Source: Salinimonas profundi (lineage in GTDB: Bacteria; Pseudomonadota; Gammaproteobacteria; Enterobacterales; Alteromonadaceae). From it: a stretch of DNA of 64,000 nt. A program made the translations under genes and the position numbers. Shown in pieces: positions 1 to 8,497 of the stretch. Below the pieces are notes generated by a model. The model was given only the letters and a program-made list of their open reading frames with translations, was not told the origin of the DNA and searched no databases. Position 1 is the first letter of the stretch; every line of letters starts with the position of its first letter. The stretch is taken from assembly GCF_014750655.1 (NCBI RefSeq), contig NZ_JABBXD010000004.1:186001-250000 (forward strand), given 5' to 3'.

Positions 1-101
1 TGTTTATAGTTTGCGGCGTCCAGATTGGCTCTGAGCTTATCTGCGGACTTCCATAACTTGTCGTCCAACGCTTTTAAAAACTGTTGTTCCGTGTTGTTCA
101 C
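1..101 (-). CDS. hsdM: HsdM, type I restriction-modification methyltransferase subunit (5' end only)
   Basis: This frame opens with GTG at 101-99 and runs off the left edge with no stop. The 33 visible residues begin VNNTEQQFLKALDDKLWKSA and continue with KLRANLDAANYK, which closely resembles the N-terminus of the HsdM (N-6 DNA methylase) family, where a helical domain precedes the methyltransferase fold. HsdM forms the modification complex with HsdS and, with HsdR, the restriction complex. A GGAG ribosome-binding site lies just upstream, inside the end of the WYL gene, whose stop is only three bases away. The two are therefore probably co-transcribed. Only the first ~34 codons are present, so hsdS and hsdR are inferred to lie to the left. 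Confidence 0.8.
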   Translation of the reverse strand, partial: MNNTEQQFLKALDDKLWKSADKLRANLDAANYK

Positions 102-104
102 TGT

Positions 105-1031
105 TTATTGCTCCATTGATACTGTATTTGCAAAGCATCCGACCGCGCCGGGAGCCAAGCTGATATTTTCGATAACTGATTTAATTTGAGAATTTTTGAG
201 CCATAAGTGATTCTGCTCTGATGGCAGGTCGGCATCTTCTGAACAATCCACATTCCAGTAGCGCAGAAGGTATCCGGCAAGCGCTGCCCGCGTTTCAATT
301 ACACGCTTTCCTTCCTGCATCTCAAAATCTAATTCGATGGATTTTTTGTGCTGTAGCTTTGGGTGTGGCACGAGCTCAAGGCTAACTCTTTGCTGCCATT
401 GGGCATCTGCACTTGCTGTTTGTGCCTCGTCAATAAGGTGTTCTGAAGATGACACATGCTCAATGCGGGTACATACAAAGTCTCTGAAAGATTGAGATTG
501 GAGATCGAACGCTCTGACATGCCATCTTTGCCCGTTATTAACAATAGCGTGCGGTACGATAGTGCGTTCACTTTCGCCAGAACTGAGCGAGTGATAACAG
601 ATTGTAATAGCAGAACGAGACGCGATAGTGCGAGTGATCGTTCCGACTAATTCGGGCTTTGGAAGCACCAATGTGGGCGCATCAAAGATCCAATCAATCT
701 GCACTCTGGGGTTTGCAAACCCATCACCAAAACCTTCAGAGAGGCTTTTTAGCACTACAGAAGGCTCGTGATTAAATAGCGGCGTGAATTCTTCAGTTCG
801 GTAATAAAACTTATCACGATGGGTGAAAGTGACGTTGTGTGGCGCAAGTGAGGTGTACAGCTTGAAGTCGCGTGAACAACTTGCCACACCCACGTCAAAA
901 TGAGCAACGAGCGTTGTGCGACTTACCTTACCGACATACTCCAGGCAATAGTCTATGAATGCCAGCCTTTCTCGCTGTGCGTACTGAATATTAAGCAGAT
1001 CACCAGTTTGATTACTCACCCTGAATTTCAC
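105..1031 (-). CDS. WYL-domain transcriptional regulator (BrxR/CapW-like)
   Basis: A 308-residue protein with a winged-helix N-terminal part (about residues 18-75), a central WYL domain (about 130-195, with a basic/aromatic core around RTIVPHAIV and GQRWHVRAF) and a C-terminal extension (about 220-300). This layout matches the BrxR/CapW group of WYL repressors, which control BREX, CBASS and restriction-modification operons and bind inverted repeats upstream of themselves. It ends three bases before the hsdM start, so it probably heads that operon and senses a ligand linked to phage infection or DNA damage. The intergenic region upstream holds a perfect 10-bp inverted repeat, a plausible operator, and also serves the divergent tniQ gene. 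The exact ligand and target cannot be told from the sequence. Confidence 0.8.
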   Translation of the reverse strand: MKFRVSNQTGDLLNIQYAQRERLAFIDYCLEYVGKVSRTTLVAHFDVGVASCSRDFKLYTSLAPHNVTFTHRDKFYYRTEEFTPLFNHEPSVVLKSLSEGFGDGFANPRVQIDWIFDAPTLVLPKPELVGTITRTIASRSAITICYHSLSSGESERTIVPHAIVNNGQRWHVRAFDLQSQSFRDFVCTRIEHVSSSEHLIDEAQTASADAQWQQRVSLELVPHPKLQHKKSIELDFEMQEGKRVIETRAALAGYLLRYWNVDCSEDADLPSEQNHLWLKNSQIKSVIENISLAPGAVGCFANTVSMEQ

Positions 1032-1077
1032 ATTTTTGTTGTAATTTTCTTTACCTTACTGCAATCCCGCCTGGCTA

Positions 1078-1114
1078 TCAATTTAATCCTATCAATTAGA
1101 TATTATTAAATTGA
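1078..1114. promoter_or_regulatory. Inverted repeat, candidate operator between WYL regulator and long tniQ
   Basis: TCAATTTAAT at 1078-1087 and ATTAAATTGA at 1105-1114 are perfect 10-bp inverted complements. Within and next to them, the sequence TATCAATTA/TATCAATTT recurs (1076-1085 and 1090-1099), and ATCCTATCA occurs at both 1086-1094 and 1114-1122. The block sits in the AT-rich 157-bp gap between two divergent genes, where a WYL repressor of the BrxR type would be expected to bind. It could thus govern both the restriction-modification operon and the long TniQ operon. The symmetry is seen directly; the binding role is inference. Confidence 0.45.
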
Positions 1115-1188
1115 TCCTATCATTTTAATACGATCTTTTGAAAATCGGTCTACACTGTCTATCAAAGACGATGCAAAAGGCGGTTACG

Positions 1189-2967
1189 ATGAGATTTTTG
1201 ATTAGACCCTTCCCCAAAAGAAACGAGCACTTATTGGCATTTATGATGCGGGTAAGTTGGCTAAACCATATGCGGTGTTTGCAAGACCTGTTGTTCTCCT
1301 GCGAACTTGACACCCTGAATTGCAGAATTGCGCACAGAAAGCTGGTAACCGGAGCATTCGACGTTGATGTTCTCGCTCACAATTTACAGCTCGACGTCAG
1401 CTTGCTTGAGGATAATACGGTTAATATCGCGGCGGTAAAAACACTGGCTTTTAACCAAGAGTTTCCGACCGATATGCTGGATTTTTCTCATCCTAAGCTG
1501 TGTCGTCAGTGTTTCGAAGAAATGGGGTACATTCCGTTTAGCAGCGCAATGGTGCCTATGACTGTTTGCCCGAAGCATGGGTGCGATCTAACACGCTGTT
1601 GGCACAGTGGTACGCAACTGAGTTGGGGGGAACATGATATATGGTCGAAGCTGGTTAAAGAGCCCGATGATTGTTCAACAGCATCTGAAGATGCAATAGA
1701 GTTAAGTTTACTTATCGTCAGACTCTCCAGCGGAATACCGAATACTACGCTACCTCAACCCATTCACTTGTTGTCACTGTTCGATCTGATGCTGTTATTA
1801 CGGTTTATTGTGAAATTCGATCCTCGGATATCGGGTAGCAGCAGACCGCGGCATGCCCCCAAAGATGCTTGGGAACAAGCATTTTCATTACTCAAAGAAT
1901 GGCCGGCTTCAGTTTTTCCGTTATTTCTTCACAGTGAAACTAGGATTATTCATACTCATACTGGCCATGGAGTGAGAGCCTCCTTTCGCGACATTTATGA
2001 CGAACTGTATGCTGGCCCGTACCGCAATACCTATGCTTATTCATGTTTACAGAAGGCATTTGAGGCATTCATTCAAAGACCAGATTCCACAACGCCATTG
2101 TGGAGTCCAAATCACAAGCTACTACCCAGCGAATGTATACAGAATATGTCCTGTAAGCAGGCGATGCAGCTTTTAGGGCTTCGTGAGAAAGGACTTGAAC
2201 GACTCATTAAGCTTGGATTGCTTAGCGATGTCAGTGAAACACAAAGTGGTGTAAGGCTTCTGCGTAAAGCAAACGTGCTGAAATTTGCTGCTGAACAGTA
2301 TCATTACATTAACCTGTGTGATTTATGCAACATAATGGAGCTCAGCCGTTCGAGTGTTGTACAGCTGGTCAAAGAAGGTCTACTTCCCTCCGTTGCGCAA
2401 CCGGACGATGAACACCGAGATTGGCTTTTCGATACACGGCATATCAGTCGCTTTATTCAGGGGCTGAGTAAGGGCGGTTGCCGAGTAATTAATAACAAAA
2501 GCGTACTTCCCCATGCGCCGATGCGCAGCCTCCATTTCAAGGGTAAATCAACGGCAGTGGTCGTTTCCGATATGCTGGCAGGAAAGGTTAAATTTGCTTT
2601 CTACCCTGACAAAAACCGCCCACTCTCGCTAAACCAGTTCCATCCGTTAATAACCGATGAACCAGACTTCTCACACCTCGGTTACCTGATGCCAAAACAA
2701 GTGACTCGATTGCTGGGTGTAAACCTGAATGCAGTGTATGACCTTGCGAAAAGGAATTACCTAGATAGTCAGATGATCAAGCTGCCTTCCCATTCTCGAA
2801 AAATCTGCCTGATTACCGCCGAGTCGATTAACGCATTTAAGGCGAAGTATGTTTTAAAACCCCGAAAGCGAGACAACTTGGTCTGCATAAGTGGGCCCAA
2901 AATTGATGGTGCGCTACTGAATATTTACCGCCACGTTCACGTCTCAGAAGGAAATAATCATGGCTAA
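1189..2967 (+). CDS. Long TniQ/TnsD-like target-selection protein
   Basis: A 592-residue TniQ-family protein. It has the family's N-terminal signature (RFLIRPFPKRNE, then LLAFMMRVSWLN) and a CxxC...CxxH zinc site at C105, C108, C127 and H130. The C-terminal part contains three helix-turn-helix-like segments near residues 320-345, 375-400 and 500-525. Known TnsD proteins read the attachment site with such C-terminal DNA-binding modules and recruit TnsC, so this one is a good candidate for recognising parE. I chose ATG 1189, preceded by AAAGGCGG, over the upstream ATG 1138 because the family motif starts there. The gene is transcribed away from the WYL gene and overlaps the next gene by 8 bp. 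It is separate from the tnsABC-tniQ operon, which already carries a shorter TniQ. Confidence 0.8.
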   Translation: MRFLIRPFPKRNEHLLAFMMRVSWLNHMRCLQDLLFSCELDTLNCRIAHRKLVTGAFDVDVLAHNLQLDVSLLEDNTVNIAAVKTLAFNQEFPTDMLDFSHPKLCRQCFEEMGYIPFSSAMVPMTVCPKHGCDLTRCWHSGTQLSWGEHDIWSKLVKEPDDCSTASEDAIELSLLIVRLSSGIPNTTLPQPIHLLSLFDLMLLLRFIVKFDPRISGSSRPRHAPKDAWEQAFSLLKEWPASVFPLFLHSETRIIHTHTGHGVRASFRDIYDELYAGPYRNTYAYSCLQKAFEAFIQRPDSTTPLWSPNHKLLPSECIQNMSCKQAMQLLGLREKGLERLIKLGLLSDVSETQSGVRLLRKANVLKFAAEQYHYINLCDLCNIMELSRSSVVQLVKEGLLPSVAQPDDEHRDWLFDTRHISRFIQGLSKGGCRVINNKSVLPHAPMRSLHFKGKSTAVVVSDMLAGKVKFAFYPDKNRPLSLNQFHPLITDEPDFSHLGYLMPKQVTRLLGVNLNAVYDLAKRNYLDSQMIKLPSHSRKICLITAESINAFKAKYVLKPRKRDNLVCISGPKIDGALLNIYRHVHVSEGNNHG

Positions 2968-3493
2968 CTTCGATTCAATAATGGAATGTAAAGCGCTTTG
3001 GTTAGGTGACCTACTACCAGCAAAGACTATGTCTGAAATAGAGCAGTTGTGCGCTAATGAAAATCTGGAAAAGTTACCCCACAAGCGCTTTATTTTACCT
3101 CATTCTCTAATTGGTGAACGCGGATTTACGTCACCAAGAGATGCCGCAGAACAAGCCTACTTACAAGTCCTGGCACATGTAGGGTGTATTCCCAGTTGTT
3201 TGCTGTTTGGACACAGTCTGTCCGGACAACAACCCCGAACCCAACGGGTACTATCTGAATTGCATGCTTATGAGTACATGTATCTCGGCATTGAGTCCAT
3301 GCTACACAACCATACAGATTCAATATTTTTGGATGAGGCAGAATACATGTTCGCCAGCAGTATCATGATCGATATTTTCGGCTATGTTGCAGAGAAAGGC
3401 CCGAGCCTCGGCTTTGACTTTCAAGACTCCCCTGTTGTCCAGTTTGCCAATGTAGGCTTAAAGGGCATGACTTCATCGTTAAACCTAAACTAA
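2960..3493 (+). CDS. Unknown protein in the long-tniQ operon (177 aa)
   Basis: I do not recognise this protein. It starts 8 bp inside the end of the long tniQ gene and has a good ribosome-binding site (AAGGA, seven bases before ATG), so translation is probably coupled. It is predicted soluble, mostly helical, with no signal peptide, membrane span or obvious catalytic motif. Cysteines are scattered (the IPSC and QLC segments) without a clear zinc pattern. At 177 residues it is far too short to be a TnsE homologue. Its position implies a role linked to the long TniQ, such as a target-site partner, or an accessory cargo function. That is inference from context only. Confidence 0.7.
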   Translation: MANFDSIMECKALWLGDLLPAKTMSEIEQLCANENLEKLPHKRFILPHSLIGERGFTSPRDAAEQAYLQVLAHVGCIPSCLLFGHSLSGQQPRTQRVLSELHAYEYMYLGIESMLHNHTDSIFLDEAEYMFASSIMIDIFGYVAEKGPSLGFDFQDSPVVQFANVGLKGMTSSLNLN

Positions 3494-3507
3494 AAGGAGA
3501 CGCTACC

Positions 3508-3870
3508 ATGCAATCTCTTATTCCCTGTATCTCAAGATCCGGACGTAATAGCCAAGAGTGTGTATTGGTAAACCCTGACGAACTTCAAAGTTGGTATGGA
3601 TTCGCTGGACCTTACCAAATTGCTAAGACATGCATTTCAGTAGAACCTACTGAGGATTGGAGTATCGTGCTGGAGGATGGAGCAAACCGAGTATGTTTGC
3701 TGCGCTCGTCCAATATAGATTGCACTGAGACACCCATGATTGACCTTGTAGCGATACTTGGTCATGGCGTCACGCTTTCTCCATGGCAGAAGCTTTATTT
3801 TCGCACCAGTGGGTACATTGGTGTTTACGTTACGTATTTGTGTGATTGTTCGGGTATTGAGAATGCTTAA
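3508..3870 (+). CDS. Unknown protein, third gene of the long-tniQ operon (120 aa)
   Basis: I do not recognise this protein. It follows the 177-residue gene after 14 bp and has a strong ribosome-binding site (AAGGAG, eight bases before ATG). The sequence suggests a compact mixed alpha/beta or beta-rich fold with several tryptophans (residues near LQSWYGF, EDWSIVLEDG and SPWQKLYFR) and no signal peptide or membrane helix. It ends 22 bp before the stop of the convergent short tniQ gene, so it closes the plus-strand operon. No function can be assigned; the tight linkage suggests it works with, or is co-regulated with, the long TniQ. Confidence 0.65.
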   Translation: MQSLIPCISRSGRNSQECVLVNPDELQSWYGFAGPYQIAKTCISVEPTEDWSIVLEDGANRVCLLRSSNIDCTETPMIDLVAILGHGVTLSPWQKLYFRTSGYIGVYVTYLCDCSGIENA

Positions 3871-3892
3871 TAACCGCGAAGAAAATGTCGGG

Positions 3893-4930
3893 CTAATCGT
3901 CTCGGTTGGCCTCGCGACACAATTTCAATATTGAATCAGCATTATTAGCAAAGTCACCTAGCTTAATTCTTTTCTGCCCTTGTCGAATTTCAGGCAAGAC
4001 CGTATCTATGGCTTGTGTTAGTTCGTCGATATCGACTTGCCAAAGACGGGATATCATATCGATTGAAATGAAGTTTTGAGCGTCTTCAAAATGACCGGAA
4101 GTAAGAGATGCTTTCATCACTCCTGCAAATTGAAAAGCTGTTGAGTCGTTTATTACTTCTCGGTATGGATTAAATACTACACTAGGATGACTCTTGGAAA
4201 ATTTTTCTGATATCTGCTTCGCCAATCGTTCGCTCCCTTCTTGCGGTTCATCCATTAGTGCCAGAGCAACGTCCTGTAACTCAGAAAATCTTGCCAAATC
4301 TGCTTTTCTAATGTCGTTCAGCGATTTAATACTGCCGTCGGACACCAACCTTAAGTATGGGTGCAGCTGTTCAATTCGGCTATTCAGAATGGTGAGCTTT
4401 TCCTGCATCGACTTGTCGGTGCTATTGAAAACCTCATTAACTTCGTGTGCAAAGCGAGTATTGCCTGACTTTTCAATTGTGACATCCATTAATAAAGACT
4501 GACATTTCCGGCAGTGTTTATTAATAACTGAAGCAGTATCGATACTTCCATGGCAATTATCACAACGGTTTATCAATGCAACACCATGCAAATGACAGGA
4601 CGTGTACTGTCGAAAATCCCAGATCGCCCTCACGTAATGTCTCTCTTTGAGACATTTGACACAAAACTTTTGCGTTAAGAGATCGAAAAGCTTAGGAAAG
4701 TCTTTTTTCCAGACGTGTTTATTAAAGAGCTTTTTCCCAAACTCGAAAGCAATAGGGTCAAATGCTTCATCTCCCCCCTCTTGCCCGGTTTTACAGCTTC
4801 CGGGCTCACTAAATATTACATGCAGTGCATCCTGAAAAGTACAGTGATTTTCCGATGCTACACGATGTAAGAAACCATCGTGCGATTCATCATCGTAGGA
4901 CTTGGGGCGGATAAGAAAATCTTTAAACAA
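3893..4930 (-). CDS. tniQ: Short TniQ-family transposition protein
   Basis: A 345-residue TniQ protein at the end of the tnsABC operon. The N-terminus has the family's FLIRPKSYDDESHDGFLHRV signature. Paired zinc ligands follow: C90/C93, C112/H115, C123/C126 and C140/C143. TniQ proteins link a target-recognition step to the TnsC ATPase. Lengths near 350-400 are typical of the Tn5053/Tn6022-type TniQ and of CRISPR-associated TniQ, rather than of a full TnsD. It starts with TTG at 4930-4928; GGAG seven bases upstream supports this, and there is a 41-bp gap from tnsC. The element also has a long TniQ, so this one may serve a second target pathway or act jointly with it. The division of labour is unknown. 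Confidence 0.8.
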   Translation of the reverse strand: MFKDFLIRPKSYDDESHDGFLHRVASENHCTFQDALHVIFSEPGSCKTGQEGGDEAFDPIAFEFGKKLFNKHVWKKDFPKLFDLLTQKFCVKCLKERHYVRAIWDFRQYTSCHLHGVALINRCDNCHGSIDTASVINKHCRKCQSLLMDVTIEKSGNTRFAHEVNEVFNSTDKSMQEKLTILNSRIEQLHPYLRLVSDGSIKSLNDIRKADLARFSELQDVALALMDEPQEGSERLAKQISEKFSKSHPSVVFNPYREVINDSTAFQFAGVMKASLTSGHFEDAQNFISIDMISRLWQVDIDELTQAIDTVLPEIRQGQKRIKLGDFANNADSILKLCREANRDD

Positions 4931-4971
4931 CCTTCAGCTCCATATCCTGTATTTTGATTGGATTACAACTT

Positions 4972-5934
4972 TCACTTGGTTTGACCAATTTTCAACTTTT
5001 TTAGCGACTCAAGAGGAACACTAGCAAGATTTAAAGGATTTTTATTGTCTGGTAATTCAAGGTGCTTTTGTGATGCCTCAAATAGCTGCTCTATCGTTAC
5101 ATAATCAGTATCCTCGAAGATAGCAGTATACGCAGCAGGCTGAATAATGCGTTCCATTAAATAAGACAACCTCCCCTCTGCCGCTATGAGCAGTCTAACT
5201 GCAAGCTCTTGGTCAGCTAAATTACTGCGTTTGGAAAATGGGAGCTTTTCATCAATGCTGTCAAGAAGCGCCAACCATTGTGAAAATGAGTTTTCGTCGT
5301 AAAAATCTACTTTAAAGCGTCGAGGAAATCGCGTTTCCACCTCGGGATCCATATCAAGTAGTGTTTTGCATTCGTCCTCTAATCCAACCAATACCACAAG
5401 CCTTTTAGTATCGTTAATGACGGTCTTCACCCAGGTCGCAGCTCTAACAATGTCATTTTTAGTGCCTCCTTTAAAAGCGTTGTGCCATTCATCGATAATG
5501 ATCACTTCTACCCCTGTTTTTTCAGCCAAGTCCTTGAAAGCGGCATTCAGTTCAGATGCACTCTCCGTAGACCTTCTAGGAGGAGCTCCTAAGCTATGCA
5601 GAATAGCTCTAGGTGCAGCTTTGGGATTTTTGTCGTTAGGCAGTGAAACGTATAAAACAGGCTTTGAGGAGAAACTTTTATCTTCAGTCTCTATTTCACG
5701 TTCGGGATATTTGTCACGGTAGTATTCAACAATTGTACTTTTGCCAGCACCTGATGGGCCGTAAATCATTATGTTGTTTGCTCGTGATTTAAAATTATTT
5801 AGAACACTTAGGCTATGTTGATTTTTAATGGCTTTATAGATGTCACTAAAGCGTTCAGTAAACACTGTTAAATTTGAAACTTCTAACAACCGTTCAGTTT
5901 GTTCTTTGTCAAGCTCTGTTAAATCGAAGTTCAT
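4972..5934 (-). CDS. tnsC: TnsC/TniB-like transposition AAA+ ATPase
   Basis: A 320-residue AAA+ ATPase with Walker A GPSGAGKST (residues 59-67) and Walker B IIIDEWH (145-151). An arginine-rich segment (ETRFPRRF) follows, as in TniB and TnsC. In this family the ATP-bound protein coats target DNA, receives the signal from TniQ/TnsD and activates the TnsA-TnsB transposase. The length is that of TniB and Tn6022-type TnsC rather than the ~555 residues of Tn7 TnsC. The ATG at 5934 directly abuts the tnsB stop codon, so translation of the two is almost certainly coupled. Confidence 0.9.
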   Translation of the reverse strand: MNFDLTELDKEQTERLLEVSNLTVFTERFSDIYKAIKNQHSLSVLNNFKSRANNIMIYGPSGAGKSTIVEYYRDKYPEREIETEDKSFSSKPVLYVSLPNDKNPKAAPRAILHSLGAPPRRSTESASELNAAFKDLAEKTGVEVIIIDEWHNAFKGGTKNDIVRAATWVKTVINDTKRLVVLVGLEDECKTLLDMDPEVETRFPRRFKVDFYDENSFSQWLALLDSIDEKLPFSKRSNLADQELAVRLLIAAEGRLSYLMERIIQPAAYTAIFEDTDYVTIEQLFEASQKHLELPDNKNPLNLASVPLESLKKLKIGQTK

Positions 5935-7878
5935 CTAAGGCTCCATATCTTTGGGCAGTTTGGAAATAGTAACCTGTTGCTTTAGTAGCGAATCGACTGT
6001 CTCGCTCTTTTTGCTCTTTTCTCGAGACTTATCTTGTAACAATGTCGCAGGCTTGCCTGTTTTTCCGGCTCCCATCATTTGTGCTTGCTTCAATCTTCTT
6101 GTAACAGACTTGGTCTTCGACACACTCTGCTCAATACTTAGTTGTATTTCGTTCCAGGCTCTCGCTATGGACTCCTCATCGACTTTCGCTCGAATCTGTT
6201 CCCGAACATATCTTTTTGCCATCTCGTGTTGTTTAACACTAATCCCCTTAGATATCTCTTGGTTAGACGCCTCTACTCTGAAGTATTCACCTTTGCTCTC
6301 ATCCAACACGTAAATGTATCCAAGGTCATCTCTATTGACTTTGATTTGGACCTTTCTTATTCCCTTCATCGATAACTTGAGTAACTGATCTGAGTAATAA
6401 ATCAATCCCTCATTCGTTATTCCCCTTTGCCCTATAGTGCGAGTTTTGTTTTCACAAAGCATCAAGTCCAGTTTGTGCTCGTCTACCATTCGAATACCGA
6501 CAAACTGTTCATCTTCTAGCCAGGTTTCGTTGGGAATTCTGGTTTCTGTTGAGTTGGGGGTGACCTGATAGATTTCTACAATCCACTTCAAAAAGTAGTC
6601 TCGTAACTCTGATAAACTGAGGACGGCGTTTTTTTCCGAGTGATACTCGTTTGACGACGCAAAATTGGAAAATACTTTGCCCGGAATATCGACCATGAAC
6701 TTTTTGTTCAAAGTATTAAAAAAGGACTCAATAGAACCTTTATTCCATGGTTTGCCGGCGGGATTAGCATTTCCTGAGATTTGAAGTTCCAGAAGCGCGT
6801 CTCTCAGAAAGCTGCTTTCAAAATCTCGACCTCGGTCGTAAGACATAGATTTGAAAACTCCGCGGCAAGGCCAGTGCCCATTATCAATAAGAGGACAGTC
6901 TTCAAGTAGCTTACTTTTGTCCGAAATTGCCATTTTCATCGCTTTAGCAATGCTTATGTAACTTGGGTCCTCAAAACCTATGTAAAAACCTAAAATTGAC
7001 TTCGACTTCCAATCAATAATACATGTTATTCTTGGTCTGCCTAGTGGAATGCGGTATGTATCGTCGACCACAAAAAGGTCTGCAACGGTATGGTCAATTT
7101 CAACACAATCGAGAATATGGTCGACAGTATGTGATAACGCACTTTGATGAGACTGGCGATACCTTTTGGCAGCTTTTTGCTTTCCGACGTGATGAAGTAA
7201 TTTTTCATACTCCGATAACTTTTTCGCTTTCCTATTGAATGCTTGATAAGAGATTAACTTTAATTTTCCTTCCTTAGGACGATTGGCATTTTTAAGCGAA
7301 ACTTCTGTTTTAAAATACTCATATGCTTTCGCAATTGTCGGCCTTTCTTTTTTTAAAAGATATTTCAACGAGTTCTCAATTAACTCTTCAGTTTCAGGCG
7401 TAACCCGCGCTTTTCTGTTTCCTTTGCGAGGGTTTTGATCCATCAATCCCGTAATTTCTGATGATTCATACCATTCAATCCACCTTACAACACTTCGCCA
7501 ACCAGGTGCTTTTTCACCTCTATTATCAGCTATATGTTTTAAGACAGGTTCCATGTTTCTCTTTGTAAATCCAGTCAATTTCGAATCTAAGATGCCTTTT
7601 ACATAGGCAAACCTCTTTATAGCAACTTCTTTTTGTTTCTCGGGAAATGATGCAAAGTCTTTTGATAAGTTTTTCTTCAAAGATTTCGAGCGCTCGTCGT
7701 ATACCGCAATACTCATCTTTCCGAGAAATAATTTTTCGTCGATAACCTTACGAGCGACTTTTTCAGTGTCACCTATAAAGGGGTCCTTCAGAGTAAGGTA
7801 AGTATCTTCAACCTGTATTATTTCCAGACGCTTTTCATTATCTGTTATTAAAAAAGTACCAACCGAGTAATCATTCAT
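5935..7878 (-). CDS. tnsB: TnsB/TniA-like DDE transposase
   Basis: A 647-residue transposase of the retroviral-integrase (rve) fold. The putative DDE triad is D262 (in CVEIDHT), D348 (in SYDRGRDF) and E384 (in KGSIESFF), preceded by helix-turn-helix DNA-binding regions and followed by a Mu-type C-terminal beta domain. TnsB binds the end repeats and joins the 3' ends to target DNA; with TnsA it gives cut-and-paste movement. The start overlaps the tnsA stop by 8 bp, and the stop abuts tnsC. No frameshift or missing catalytic residue is visible, so the enzyme looks intact. Confidence 0.92.
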   Translation of the reverse strand: MNDYSVGTFLITDNEKRLEIIQVEDTYLTLKDPFIGDTEKVARKVIDEKLFLGKMSIAVYDERSKSLKKNLSKDFASFPEKQKEVAIKRFAYVKGILDSKLTGFTKRNMEPVLKHIADNRGEKAPGWRSVVRWIEWYESSEITGLMDQNPRKGNRKARVTPETEELIENSLKYLLKKERPTIAKAYEYFKTEVSLKNANRPKEGKLKLISYQAFNRKAKKLSEYEKLLHHVGKQKAAKRYRQSHQSALSHTVDHILDCVEIDHTVADLFVVDDTYRIPLGRPRITCIIDWKSKSILGFYIGFEDPSYISIAKAMKMAISDKSKLLEDCPLIDNGHWPCRGVFKSMSYDRGRDFESSFLRDALLELQISGNANPAGKPWNKGSIESFFNTLNKKFMVDIPGKVFSNFASSNEYHSEKNAVLSLSELRDYFLKWIVEIYQVTPNSTETRIPNETWLEDEQFVGIRMVDEHKLDLMLCENKTRTIGQRGITNEGLIYYSDQLLKLSMKGIRKVQIKVNRDDLGYIYVLDESKGEYFRVEASNQEISKGISVKQHEMAKRYVREQIRAKVDEESIARAWNEIQLSIEQSVSKTKSVTRRLKQAQMMGAGKTGKPATLLQDKSREKSKKSETVDSLLKQQVTISKLPKDMEP

Positions 7879-8491
7879 TGTTCGATGAAACCTTGGATGT
7901 AAGACCTAAGGCGATGGAATTGATCTCAAAGTTAAGCTCATGCAGTGCAATGAGCCGATAAATATCAATCAAGTTAACATCTATCTGGGCAAGAATTTCA
8001 GAAATGCTCATGCAACCATTGCTGCTAACTAAATTAATAATTTCGTTTTCTAGGTCTTGTGGAAGAGGAGTGGATGCTCTGGCATCGCACAAATGCTTGA
8101 GATTTGTAAAATAGGGACGGGCTCTTATGCGCTTCTCGGTAACCACCTCGAACTGGAAACCAGATGCATTTGCATATTCACCAATAACATTAAGCTCCTC
8201 CTCTATTTCATCATCAAGGAAGCGGGTATCTTTTACTTCATATAACTTCTGTGATTCGTCAACAAAATCGACTAGAAAATCAGCCGTGTAGATATGATAG
8301 GTTCCCCTGTAAAAATACCTGATTGGCTCTGGCTGACTCTCATAAGCAACTACATCATCATCCCATTCAAGGTGGTAGCAGAAATCCCGTTCAAGCAAAC
8401 TTTCAGTCAAAATGGTCTTTCGATTAGGTTTGGTAGCGGGGAAACTGCAAACCGTAATGCCTTTCCGACTCTTTAAGTCTCGCCGTTTCAT
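7871..8491 (-). CDS. tnsA: TnsA endonuclease-like transposition protein
   Basis: A 206-residue protein with the restriction-endonuclease-like TnsA core. The putative catalytic residues are E34 (in ESLLERDF), D71 (in YTADFLVDF) and the E85-V-K87 motif. TnsA cuts the 5' ends of the transposon while TnsB acts on the 3' ends. A C-terminal helical domain (about 140-206) matches the part of Tn7 TnsA that contacts TnsC. It is the first gene of the operon, starting about 120 bp inside the right end, with AGGAAGAG as a ribosome-binding site. Its promoter must lie among or next to the candidate TnsB sites, so self-repression by TnsB binding is likely, as in Tn7. Confidence 0.9.
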   Translation of the reverse strand: MKRRDLKSRKGITVCSFPATKPNRKTILTESLLERDFCYHLEWDDDVVAYESQPEPIRYFYRGTYHIYTADFLVDFVDESQKLYEVKDTRFLDDEIEEELNVIGEYANASGFQFEVVTEKRIRARPYFTNLKHLCDARASTPLPQDLENEIINLVSSNGCMSISEILAQIDVNLIDIYRLIALHELNFEINSIALGLTSKVSSNNE

Positions 8492-8497
8492 GCTCTT

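Noticed and set aside
98..298. A minus-strand 66-residue frame inside the WYL gene
   Set aside because: It is a shadow of the WYL gene in another frame.
2960..3493. TnsE homologue
   Set aside because: TnsE of Tn7 is over 500 residues; this protein has 177 and no similarity that I can see.
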